In this document: positions 21,712 to 31,429 of the stretch, in pieces | Numbering within the stretch: position 1 is the stretch's first letter | Layout: every line of letters starts with the position of its first letter | Notes under the pieces: generated by a model | The model's database searches: none | Told to the model about the DNA's origin: nothing | What the model saw: only the letters and a program-made list of their open reading frames with translations | Source of the DNA: Halichoerus grypus | Taxonomy: Eukaryota > Chordata > Mammalia > Carnivora > Phocidae | DNA: 64,000 bases | Reading direction: 5' to 3' | Assembly (NCBI RefSeq): GCF_964656455.1 | Contig: NC_135724.1 | Location: 14,398,919 to 14,462,918 of the forward strand | Made by a program: the position numbers and the translations under genes

Positions 21712-22119
21712 GTTAATTTTCCTTAAGTACTGCAACTCATCAACCATTTCAAAGAGTTCTAGATTGCCCCAACTTGTATTATTTCTATTTATATTCTTTT
21801 TAATCTAACAAGGAAGAGAACCCTCCAAGGCCTCTAATAATCAATAAGGCCATTCATTATGCATAAGGCATAAACCACGATGGTGAACAGAGTCATCTTC
21901 CTTTGAATGAATGCCAATCCACTCTCAAGCTTGGCCTGCTACATTAGGGACAAGTGTTGAGAAAACCTGGAACAGTTTGGGCTGTGGTTCAATCAGAAAT
22001 TATTTTTACCCAAAGCTGTTGAATTCTAGTTGTGTAGATAATGATTGCACTGAAACTGAATTCTTAGCTCGGCCTGCACATTTGAATCACTCAGGTCATT
22101 AAATATATATACATATATT
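21712..22119. other. Unique spacer between the duplicated blocks
   Basis: No gene is recognised. It forms part of the 751-base spacer between the two 178-base copies. A (TA)-rich patch lies at about 22,101-22,130. Confidence 0.5.
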
Positions 22120-22238
22120 TTCTATATGGTATTTGTGAATGGGCATATGGGGACTCTGGGTTCCCAGCTGGACCAGCATCAGTTTTTCTGTAAGCCTGAA
22201 ACTGCTCTAAAAAGATAAAGTTTATTAATTAAAAGAAA
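22120..22238 (+). mobile_element. L1 3-prime end fragment
   Basis: CAGCATCAGTTTTTCTGTAAGCCTGAAACTGCTCTAAAAAGATAAAGTTTATTAATTAAAA is the terminal part of an L1M 3-prime UTR. Confidence 0.75.
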
Positions 22239-22247
22239 GAGAAGAAA

Positions 22248-22405
22248 AAGAAAGATGCCCACACCCGCACACTAATGCCTAATCCCCAGACCACATGAAT
22301 CAGAATCAGAATTTCTAAGGCTGGGGTCTGGGCATCCAGATTTGCTTAAAGCTCCCCAGAGGCCTCTAATGTGCAACCAGGTTTGTGAACATTTGCCTTA
22401 AGGGT
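22248..22405 (+). mobile_element. MER5A-like hAT-Charlie element
   Basis: GCACACTAATGCCTAATCCCCAGACCACATGAATCAGAATCAGAATTTCTAAGGCTGGGGTCTGGGCATCC, then AAAGCTCCCCAGAGGCCTCTAATGTGCAACCAGGTTTGTGAAC, is the MER5A order. It is non-coding and immobile. Confidence 0.85.
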
Positions 22406-22462
22406 ACTGCCGCTTTTCTGGCTAATTGAAGTAGCCCCTTGGTGGCAAATGGGTAAAGAAGC

Positions 22463-22640
22463 TTGATTTTGCTTCAAAATGTCTATTAGATGCTGAGTGG
22501 AAATGATGAATAGAGGTGTTATAGGACCAGCGTTGAGCTCATGTCTGGAAATAGGAAAGTACTATTAAGCAATGCATTAATCACGTGCTTACCGGAGAGT
22601 CATCTAAGAAAGAGCCCTGTTGAAATCAGTGACACTTTAT
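22463..22640. repeat. 178-bp direct duplication, copy 2
   Basis: This is the partner of 21,534-21,711 (176 of 178 identical). Similarity stops abruptly at both ends: position 22,462 is C against T, and after 22,640 the sequence is TTTATTGG against GTTAATTT. The E-box CACGTG is at 22,582-22,587. Confidence 0.97.
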
Positions 22641-23404
22641 TTTATTGGAGTCTCAGGTACCTGTCTGTGCAAGATAATGGGCTTGAATTTAGCAACTAAG
22701 CGCACAAAGGGTTCAAGGAGACAGTCCCTCTCCCCCCATATGTTTACAGTGAGATAGTCCGGGGTTGGCTCAGGGTCCTAATTATGGTAATAACCGAGCA
22801 TCCTTCACAATAAACTGCACACAGGATCCTAATTAATGAGCTCAATTCATCTGAAGTAAAGCGTCCACCTACTGCGCAAGAGGGATGCATATCAATCAAG
22901 CCCAAGTGAGACATGGGATCTGCAGAATGTGTTCTATTAATGCCATTTAACATCTTTTATCAGAGGCTTTCAGAGCACTTTATAAACATTAACTCTCACT
23001 GTACTCTTGGGAAAGTTACTAATAAGGCGCGAGCTCTGAGCAAGCAAGCGTTCGCCTTGATCACCCCAGGAGTTCCGGCTTGTCAGCCTCTGGTGGGGCC
23101 CGGGGGTCCTTTGGGCTCCACTCCCAGCCCAGACTGGAGGAGGACCCAGGAAAGAACAAGCAGCAGTTGGTGGGGGGAGAGAGAGTGTAGAAAGTGCGGT
23201 TTCCGGGCCAATCCTGACTCACATTGGCACTTGAGGCAAATTGCAGAGTTCAGTGTCTCCGCCGAGAAATCGTGATGCTACCTCACCCCAGTTTCAAAGG
23301 ACTGTCTCAAGATGGGCACTCCATCTCTTTAAGGGGCTCTGCTTGCTCCTCCAGCCCTGAAGTGTGGTTTGCCACCCCCTTCCCCAGGCGATAGAGTAAC
23401 ACGG
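22641..23404. other. Unique sequence, homeodomain-motif-rich at 22,760-22,930
   Basis: CCTAATTATGGTAATAACC, CCTAATTAATGAGCTCAATT and ATGCATATCAATCAAGCCC occur within 170 bases. These TAAT and ATCAATCA words are common in conserved developmental enhancers. The remainder to 23,404 is GC-richer with no gene recognised. Confidence 0.3.
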
Positions 23405-23590
23405 GGAAGGGTGGTGAGTTAGCCGGGCCCGAGTTCAAATTCTAGCTGTGTGACCTCGGGCAAATGACTCAATGTCCCCATGCCCCCAGTGAGGTTTATA
23501 GTATTACTCATCACAGGACTCTCGTCAAGATTTAGGGAAAGGAGGATGAGGATCCTCATTGGGATTCTGCCGGCACGTTCACACAGCAGG
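23405..23590 (+). mobile_element. MIR
   Basis: GTTCAAATTCTAGCTGTGTGACCTCGGGCAAATGACTCAATG, then GGTTTATAGTATTACTCATC and AGGACTCTCGTCAAGATTTAGGG, follow the MIR order. Confidence 0.87.
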
Positions 23591-23679
23591 CCGGCTGCTT
23601 CCGACATTATTAAGACCATAGTTCTCGATCCACGTGACTATGACTAGTGTTAGGTTTCCCCTATCCCTGGTGTAAGACT

Positions 23680-23790
23680 GGAGTCGAGAGACCAGTTAGG
23701 AGACCATTGTGGAATCCAGGCAAGAGGGCCCTGGGGCCTAGTTCAGAGAGGAGGGCCGACCTGAGAGCTCTTTAAGATACAATGTATTGA
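23680..23790 (-). mobile_element. L2-type LINE fragment, antisense
   Basis: AGAGACCAGTTAGGAGACCATTGTGGAATCCAGGCAAGAGGG is a characteristic antisense ancient-LINE word string. It is short and decayed. Confidence 0.5.
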
Positions 23791-23879
23791 TTGGCTGCCA
23801 TTTAAACCTGGGGTGGACATTTTGGGGGCCTCCCTTTTGGCTCCTGTTTCTGTCCCATCCAGGATTCCCCACTGTTTTC

Positions 23880-24297
23880 TTTTCCTAGGCAAAGAACCAC
23901 ACACTGAGTGGCTTAGAAGAACAGAAATCTATTCTCTCAGAGTACTGGAGGCTCGAAGTCCAAAACCAAGACCCCCTCTGAGGTTTTAGGGAAGAATCTG
24001 GGCCATGTGTCCCTCCTAGCTTCCAGTAGCTGACAGCAATCCTTGGCATTCCTTGACTTACAGACACATCGCTCCAGTTGCTGCCTGTCTTTACATGGTG
24101 TTCTTCCCTGTGTGTCTGTGTGTCCCAATTACTCTCTTCTTGTAAGGAAACCAGTCATTGGAGTAGGACCTAATCCAATGGCCTCATCTTAAATTGATGA
24201 CATCTGCAAAGACCATTTCTAGATAAGGTCACATTCACAGGTACCAGGGACTAGGACTTGAACATATTTTGAGGGGAAACACAGTCAATCTACAACA
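23880..24297 (-). mobile_element. MLT1-type MaLR LTR, antisense
   Basis: ACTGAGTGGCTTAGAAGAACAGAAATCTATTCTCTCAGAGTACTGGAGGCTCGAAGTCC, TTCTTCCCTGTGTGTCTGTGTGTCCCAATT and CCAATGGCCTCATCTTAAATTGATGACATC run to a CTACAACA end. This is the reversed MLT1 pattern. Solo LTR. Confidence 0.88.
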
Positions 24298-24889
24298 CCC
24301 TTTATGAGGTTTCAAGCACAGCAAAGACAATACGGTAGCCAACAGTTGTTGTTTCTCTTTCATGAGTGCTAATTGCCATCACCCTACAGATGCCCTCTTC
24401 CCACCAAGTTGTGTGGGAAGGAGGGTCCTGGCAGGTAGGATGATTAGCTTCCCACTTGAAGTGAGTGAGCCAAAGTTTGAGCCTCAAAGGGGCTCTGGAA
24501 ATCTAGATCAGCCTCCAACAGGCTTTGGAGGAGGAGATAGGGACTCCCTCAACCAACCCTCCCAGGCAAATTCCAGCTGACTGCCTTCTCCCTACTTAAC
24601 AGGGCTTTGAGGCATTAAAACTGATGCCTTATCATCTAACAACAGATGCTGTTCCTGGTTCTTCTAGAAGTAACTTATCGCATTTGCTGATATTAAATAC
24701 TTCTATAACAAATGCAGTTCAAATGCCTCAAAAGCAGACTTTAAAGAGTATACTCAACACCAGGGATACTACATCATCCCGAAACATTTACTACTAATGA
24801 AAGTCAACTCATTTGAATATTCAAATCCTTTTTCCTAACACACAGATCAAACTACATTAAAATATTCTTTTTGACACTAATAAGCTTTC
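24298..24889. other. Unique sequence
   Basis: No gene or repeat is recognised. The 60-72-codon frames have no domain. Confidence 0.45.
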
Positions 24890-25640
24890 TGATGGCCCCT
24901 CAGATGGGCAGAGCGCTATAAGTCTCTTCTCAGAGCACTGGCCTACCTGGGGATTTTCCAATTTCCCAGAATCAGTATAATCGACAGGATTATAACTGAT
25001 GGGAAATGGCATGAGAGAGGAGGAGAAGTAGAGGATGATGGGAACTTTCTGGTTTGGGTAGTTATTGGTAATTCTGCCATTTCAGCAAATGGCATATTAG
25101 AGGAGAAGTTGGTATGTGCATCGTGGGGAGGGGCCAAAATGAGTTCAAGTTTGGACATGTTGAGTTTGAAATGTATGTGAGACATCCAAGTGATGATGTC
25201 CAGAAGGCCAGTGACTATGGGTGGAAAGTACTGGAGTGAGATCTCTACTGTAGATGTTGACTTAGGCATCATCAACATTTGATGGTACCTGAGGCCAAAG
25301 AGTGGATATGACCACTGAAAAAGTGTGAGGATAAAAGAGATAAAAGAGAATCCAAGATGGAACTGGAGGCCCCCAGCACTATGCACACTAGAAGAGCAAC
25401 CACAAAGAAGCCTGAATGGGAGTCAGGGAGGGACTCCAAAGGTAGAAGATAACTCGAGAGTTCGGTGGGACAGAAGAGGGGCAGAAACAATTTGAAGGAG
25501 GAGGAGGTCAACAGGATAAACTCCGGCTTGGTGGTTCAACCAGGTAAGAACTAAAAAGCATGAGTTGAATTTTAGGAGAAGTGGGTTGTTGATCAATTGT
25601 CTGAAGGTAGTGGCTGAAGAGTGAAAAAATAGATTCTACA
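24890..25640 (-). mobile_element. Ancient LINE (L2-type), antisense
   Basis: TTGAGTTTGAAATGTATGTGAGACATCCAAGTGATGATGTCCAGAAGGCC, AGATGTTGACTTAGGCATCATCAACA and GGGACTCCAAAGGTAGAAG are words of the antisense ancient LINE found widely in mammals. The 147-codon minus-strand frame inside it is degenerate and not a gene. Confidence 0.6.
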
Positions 25641-25817
25641 AAGCATAGAAAATTATTTGAAGACTATTGGCTAGAAAGAGTTGACAGAGAGAGAGAAAGG
25701 GAGGACTTGAAGGTCCAGGCGAGAGAGAGAAAGAGACAGGATGGTAAACGGAATAAAGCCCCTGAGACAGCTGGGGATGATGGCATTCAGAGCCTTGGAC
25801 TAAGGAAGATCACTTCT

Positions 25818-26385
25818 TCTTTCTTTTTTAAAAAATTGTGGTAAAATACACTTAACATAAAAGTTACCATCTTAACCATTTTTAAGTATACAGCTCAGTG
25901 GCAGTAAGTACACATTGTTGTACAACCATTCCCACCACCCATTTCCAGAACTTTCCTCATCTTGCAAGATTGAAACTGTACCCATTAAACAATAACTCCC
26001 CCACCCTGTTACCCTGTTTTCCCCAGCCCCAGGAAACCACCATTGTACTTTCTGTCTCTATGAATTAGACTACTGCAGGTACCCCAAATAAATGTCATCA
26101 TACACTACTTATCCTTCTGGGACTGGCTTATTTCACTTAGAATAGTGTTCTCTAGGTCCATCCATGTTGTGGTGTGTGTCAGAATTTCCTTCCTTTTTAA
26201 GGCTGAATAATGTTCTATTGTATGTGTATGCCACATTTTCTTTATCCATTCACCCCTCTATGGACCCTTCTTTATCCATTCATCCCTCTTTGGACAGTTG
26301 CTTCCAACTTTTGGCTATTGTGAATAACGCTGTTGTGAACACGGGTGCACAAATATGTCTTCTAGTCCCTTTCAATTAATTTGGG
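25818..26385 (-). mobile_element. L1M 3-prime portion, antisense
   Basis: AAAATTGTGGTAAAATACACTTAACATAAAAG, CCATTTTTAAGTATACAGCTCAGTGG, TGGACAGTTGCTTCCAACTTTTGGCTATTGTGAATAACGCTG and GAACACGGGTGCACAAATATG occur in the antisense L1 order. A 30-base stretch is duplicated in tandem (26,238-26,267 and 26,268-26,297). Confidence 0.92.
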
Positions 26386-26642
26386 GATATACAGAAAGTC
26401 ACTTTTTTTTCATGAGGTGTCTCCAATATCCAGATGTCAGTCTGACAACTCTCCTGCACTCTAGCCTCACTTCCTGAACCACCTAGGTATTTGCAAAGAG
26501 GCCTCTTCTCCCTTCTCCTCTCCCCACTCATCTCTTCTGCTTCTGATCCTATTTTATCTTATTTTCCTCCTCTCTGCCTATAAGTAACTCAGTTTACAAA
26601 GGCACATCTGTCTAACCTTCCCTGAACAGAACTTCACCACTC

Positions 26643-27011
26643 TGCTATAGACTGAATGCTGGTGGTCCCCCCAAATTCATAAGTTGAAACCTAAATCCCA
26701 GGGTGATGCTATTAAGAGGTGGAGCCTTTGGGAGGTGGTTAGGTCATGAGGGTGGACCCCTCATGAATGAGATGAGTGCCCTTATACAAGAGATGCCAGA
26801 GAGCTCCCTCATCCTTGTCCACCCTGAGAGGACACAGCAAGAAGACAGGCATCTATGAACCAAGAAGCAGGTCTCACCAGACACTGAATCCACTGATGCC
26901 TTGATCTTGGGCTTCTAGCCTCCAGAACTGTGAGAAATAAATTTCTGTTGTTTAAGCCCCCCCCCCCCAGTCTGTGGGATTCTTTTATAGCAGCTCAAAT
27001 GGACCAAAACA
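26643..27011 (+). mobile_element. MaLR-type LTR (MST/MLT1-like), sense
   Basis: It begins TGCTATAGACTGAATG. It carries GGTGGAGCCTTTGGGAGGTGGTTAGGTCATGAGGGTGGA, AGGACACAGCAAGAAGACAGGC and TCCAGAACTGTGAGAAATAAATTTCTGTTGTTTAAGCC, then a C run, and it ends TATAGCAGCTCAAATGGACCAAAACA. It is a complete solo LTR with no internal region. Confidence 0.92.
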
Positions 27012-27014
27012 CCC

Positions 27015-27500
27015 ACCTACTCCAGGATTCCCAAACCTCTCCTGGTTCCCATGTCACATATGAACTCCTTGAGTTACTTTTCAGTGACCTCATAATCAGG
27101 TTCATTATTACTGTTCCAGTGAGTCTTACGTCCCATGCTCACCTTCTCTCATTCAAGCAAATCACTGTTTCGTCCACATGCCATGCTTGTTCTTACCTTC
27201 CTGACTCTGTTCATGCTGCTCACCCAGTTTCAAATAACCTTCCTTGTGCCCTCAGCCTGAGCAAACTCTGTCCATCCAAGAGTGTCCAGCCCAAGTGTCA
27301 TCCAAGCCCCATTCCTTCTGTGCTTTGGCAAAGTCATCGCCAACCGTTGCACCATATTCTCCTCTCTGGGCAGTTATTATACCTAACATTGTGCAGGCTA
27401 ACTCTTCCTTCCCTGTGGGTGAGAACCATCTGAACTATGGGTTAGATTATAAAGTCCTTGAAGCCAGGTCCCATGTCTCTTAATACCTTCCCTGCATTCT
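27015..27500 (+). mobile_element. L2 3-prime region
   Basis: TCCACATGCCATGCTTGTTCTTACC, CCAGCCCAAGTGTCATCCAAGCC and TTATAAAGTCCTTGAAGCCAGGTCCCATGTCTCTTA follow the L2 3-prime order. The plus-strand 167-codon frame crossing the LTR into this L2 is not a gene. Confidence 0.7.
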
Positions 27501-27639
27501 CTGCTCTACCTGGAACAGCTGAGAGAGGTGGTGAGCCTTGAGGTGGATAACTGTCTCCTTGAGAAATGGAAATAAAGTTGGTTTAGTCTAAACAGGCAAG
27601 TAATAGGCAAAAGGTTGAGGCTGGAAAGGATTAGTGAGT

Positions 27640-27990
27640 TCTATGTCAGCCCAGAAAACAAATTGAGAAGCTTGCTTAAGAGCATACAATTATTTTTTTA
27701 AAAGATTTATTTATTTATTTATTTGAGAGAAAGAATGAGAGAGTCGGGGGGGGGGCAGAGGGAGAGGAAGAGAATCCCAAGCAGACGCCCCGCTGAGTGT
27801 GGAGCCTGATGTGGGACCCGATCCCACAACCCCGAGACCACAACCCGAGCCAAAACCAAGAGTCAGCTGCCCAACTGACTGAGCCACCCAGGCGCCACAA
27901 GAATGTACAATTATTTAGTGGCAGAGCTGTTAACTTGCATTTGGAACTCCTGACTTTTAGACCTTTGCTTTTCATTTTATAACACATGGG
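27640..27990 (-). mobile_element. MIR, antisense, split by a SINE
   Basis: GCTTGCTTAAGAGCATACAATTATT (left) and TTAGTGGCAGAGCTGTTAACTTGCATTTGGAACTCCTGAC (right) form an antisense MIR once the SINE at 27,696-27,896 is taken out. Confidence 0.7.
27696..27896 (-). mobile_element. Can-SINE, antisense, inside a MIR
   Basis: The reversed tail is AAAAGATTTATTTATTTATTTATTTGAGAG, with a G9-10 run near 27,747 and the head ending TGACTGAGCCACCCAGGCGCC. The target duplication AAGARYRTACAATTATTT is at 27,678-27,695 and 27,899-27,916 with three differences, implying some age. Confidence 0.94.
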
Positions 27991-29739
27991 TGAACGTTTC
28001 ACTGGTGATATCAACAATTTCAGGTTGAATTTGCTTCTGCTTGAAGTGGCAATCGCAACTCTGATTGCTCTTTGTGTCCAATACTCTCCAACCATGTGAG
28101 CATCTCCCATATTCTCATTGTCATGTACACGTTCCTTCAGAGAATGGGAGGCACAGTCTTGAAAGTGGCCCTAGAGATCTCCCAGTTCCTTTTTGAATAC
28201 CTCCATCCCTGGACAGCTCATGATCTCAAAGAAGCAGATAAAGCTACTTGGCCACCTTGTTGATAGTGTTAAATTAGCTATCAACTAGGTTTAAATGAGA
28301 AAGTCTCATAGGACTTTTTTAGGAATGTGATGAGTGGTGATAATCAGATTAAGGAATAATTAGGTGGTCAGAATGGGTTTTATTCATTCATGTTGCAATG
28401 ATGACCAGCAGTCAAATTTACCAGATTAAGCTTATCACTATTTGAAGCCAAGTTCCTTACTAAGGAACATAGTTCATCCGTAACCACTGACTCTTGGACC
28501 TGATGCATGTTAAGGACTTTGCAGCTGACTAAGCAAACATGGATTACCATAAGTCACCATGTTTGATAAGTGATTTGTTAACATTAAATGGTAACAGAAG
28601 TCTTTGCTAGGATTGTGGATACAACAGAAGATGCAAAATCAAATACAGACCTCTGGAAGTATTTAGTGCAAAGTGCACATTTGACTGAATTTCTTTAAAC
28701 AAATTATGATTCTCCTTATTTTCATATTGCCTCCTTTTCCATAAGATTCTCCTTGTTTTCATATCGCCTCCATATCCTCTGTATGATAATGTATGTTTTA
28801 CATTGTCCACCATCCTAAATCTCTAATGTAACTTCTCTACTTTAGAACAAATCCACATCTGAGTCGTTATTGTTCCTTTTCTAAAGTAGCCTTGTAAATC
28901 ATGTAAGTAAGCAAAATGTTCCAGTCGCCCCATGAGAAAAAATATTACCAATATTGGCTATTCTCTAGGAGACAGACATCCTGCTATAAAAACAACAAAT
29001 TCAGCATTTTTTTATTAGTGGGATGGGAACATTTTATGTCACATTAATTAATAATGTATAATCTTTCTTTAAATGCTTTATTTTCCATCCCCTCTGCTCT
29101 ACAGGTTATCATAAAATCATAATGTTGAAGTCGCATTGGTTTTCCATGGGAAATTGTCAAGATTCTGCTACCATTGACAGTGCCCCTCAAATGAAAGCAC
29201 ACAGATCACATATCCTAATTCCATTACTCATAAATTTGATGCTACAGATTATATGTAGACCATAATTCATTTCTAGAAATTGTCATAAAGAGACTGTCAT
29301 AAAGCGAGCTATATTCTCCCATGGGAACCATGTTACAATTAGGGGTTACATATCTGATCCAGAATGCAATATCAAATACGTAATGGATATGCAAAATATG
29401 TGCCATAAAATCAAATCTACAAAACTATTAACCTCTTCAATTAATTAAAATAGTAATGCTACAAATTGGGCATAAATGTACTATGTACATTATACAACAA
29501 GCTTCCAATGGGCTATAAAGTGCACAAATGGCACATAAAAATTATGAGTGGCCAAATCAAAGATGTGACCTATTAGAAGCTGAAATCCATGTTAAATCTT
29601 AAATTAACAATACTTCTGCATGTCTTATTAGGCTATGGAAAGATGTTTCTGGTTGGGGGGTGGGATGTTTGCACTACAAAACCCCTAAGATTGTTTGAAA
29701 GAGCAAGTCTTGGTTTTTGCGAATAGTGCTATTAGCAGT
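27991..29739. other. Unique AT-rich block of about 1.7 kb
   Basis: It is repeat-poor, with one 37-base tandem doublet (28,708-28,781) and a 14-base doublet (29,281-29,308). Position 28,140-28,260 is weakly MIR3-like. Low CpG and many TAAT-type words would fit noncoding conserved DNA or simple AT-rich unique sequence. No gene is recognised. Confidence 0.4.
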
Positions 29740-29930
29740 GGGGCTTGGCGGAAAGAGATTAGGACTGAGGTTCAGGTCCCTTGAATCAAACTCACCTGCT
29801 TCCTATGAGCTAGGCAATGTACAAAGTACAGGCTTAGCCCCAGCTGAGGTCTTGGGACCTCAACTTCCTTAACTATTGAATAAGATATTGGAGTAATGAC
29901 CTCCAGCTCTAAACCTCCATGATTCCACAG
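29740..29930 (+). mobile_element. MIR-like fragment
   Basis: GGACTGAGGTTCAGGTCCCTTG, GGGACCTCAACTTCCTTAACTATTGAATAAGATATTGGAGTAATGACCTCCAGCTCTAAACCTCCATGATTCC follows a MIR/MIR3-type pattern, strongly diverged. Confidence 0.5.
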
Positions 29931-30285
29931 CCTAAAAGGGCCTTATGAGGATGATCTGGATGGCTAGGTTTCTTAAAAAGCTGCCTAAAGATGTTTAGAC
30001 TAATATCTTTTATATTTTCCTACATAAATTCACTTTTCATGAAACAGAGGGATTCGAAGTCATTCTATCCATGTTAGGGATGCCTGAAAATATTTTAATA
30101 GCCCTTCCGTGTGGGGAGGGACTGAAGATGAAGTTGAGGAATAGGACTGATATCTTGTTGAAAAATTTACTTAAGATGACAAGAAAACACAACTGACCTC
30201 CTTTTCACCTTTCACATCTTGACTTAAAGCTACACATGCAGTTGTTTGAGATGAAACAATAAAGTTTCCTGGAAAACAATAAGCC
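29931..30285. other. Unique sequence
   Basis: I see nothing recognisable in this stretch. Confidence 0.45.
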
Positions 30286-30646
30286 TGCTATGGATGGAAT
30301 GTTCATGTTCTCCCCAAATTCATAGTGAAACCCTAATCTCCAATGTGATGGTGTTAGGGGTTGGGGCCTTTGGGAGGTGATTAACTCATGATGGTAGAGC
30401 CTCATGAATGTGATTAGTGCCTTTATGAAAAGAGACTTGAGAGAAATGATTGTTCTCTGCTTTCCACCACGTGAGGACACAGCAAGATGGCCATCTGCAA
30501 ACCAGGAAGTGGGTTCTCACCAGTCACTGGATCTGCCCACACTTTGATCCTGGACTTCCCAGCCTCATGGACTGAGAAATAAATTATGTTGTTTAAGCCA
30601 CCAAGTCTATGGTATTCTGTTATAGCAGCCTGAAATGACTAAGGCA
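30286..30646 (+). mobile_element. MaLR-type LTR (MST/MLT1-like), sense
   Basis: It begins TGCTATGGATGGAATGTTCATG and continues through GTGATGGTGTTAGGGGTTGGGGCCTTTGGGAGGTGATTAACTCATGATGG, CACGTGAGGACACAGCAAGATGG and TGAGAAATAAATTATGTTGTTTAAGCCACC to TATAGCAGCCTGAAATGACTAAGGCA. Complete solo LTR. Confidence 0.93.
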
Positions 30647-31429
30647 AAGTGCTCCGAATTATTTTACTAGATGCATGGTTGAACATTGTTAAATGAATTC
30701 ACACTTCATTAGAAACCTGCAAAAATTAAAAGGAAACTTTCCATTTCTGGCAGCACGCTGGACTTGATAACTCTGCCTCTGAAGCTATTTAAAAATTATT
30801 TCCAAATGCATCAATGAGCTAGCAAGAAGGTAGAGATACTCAGAGGCCACAAGCTAAGTAGCAGCTTTAACCTATAGAAGTAGGTAGAGCACTAAATCAA
30901 CCTTTTGCCTTGAGTGTTCTTATTGAAATCCAGTGAACTTGAGCTTGGCTTTCAAAGCCTTGTGGGGACAGTGACATTTGACAAAAGCCAAGACTGCCCA
31001 TGGAGGGTCTAATTATAGGTCTCTTGCATAAAGCTGAGACTCAAAAGGCTATTTCCTGAGGGTAATAATGAATTGGAAATAAATCCGCACCTAGGTTAAG
31101 GAGGGGGAGGGGCTGCAAGGAAACTACCTCTCTTGAATCTTGGAGTAGCAGAAAACAAATCTTTCTTGATAATTCAAAATTATAAGCCTCCCTTCATGCA
31201 TATTCATTACCAAAATTTACCACACCTGGTGATTCCTAAAAACCTTAAGCAAGAACAGGTTAAAGTAGTTTAGGATCGATTGGTGCCGCAGGCACCAGTT
31301 TCAGATAGAAATCCTCTCTGGAGGAAATCATTTTCAACGCAGGCCCTAAGAATTCCCAAAGATAAAGTTCTAAGGAATATCAGGACAATGAAAAATTTCA
31401 AAATAATAAGGAAACAAAGCACAGCAAAG
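30647..31429. other. Unknown, possibly decayed L1 5-prime sequence
   Basis: Phrases such as AAATGCATCAATGAGCTAGCAAGAAGG and adenine-rich plus-strand composition resemble the region upstream of L1 ORF1, and the next feature is an L1. The call is uncertain. A short inverted motif GGTGCCGCAGGCACC is at 31,282-31,296. Confidence 0.3.

Noticed and set aside
26930..27433. 167-codon plus-strand open frame
   Set aside because: It runs from the end of a MaLR LTR through a C run into a decayed L2. Chance openness.
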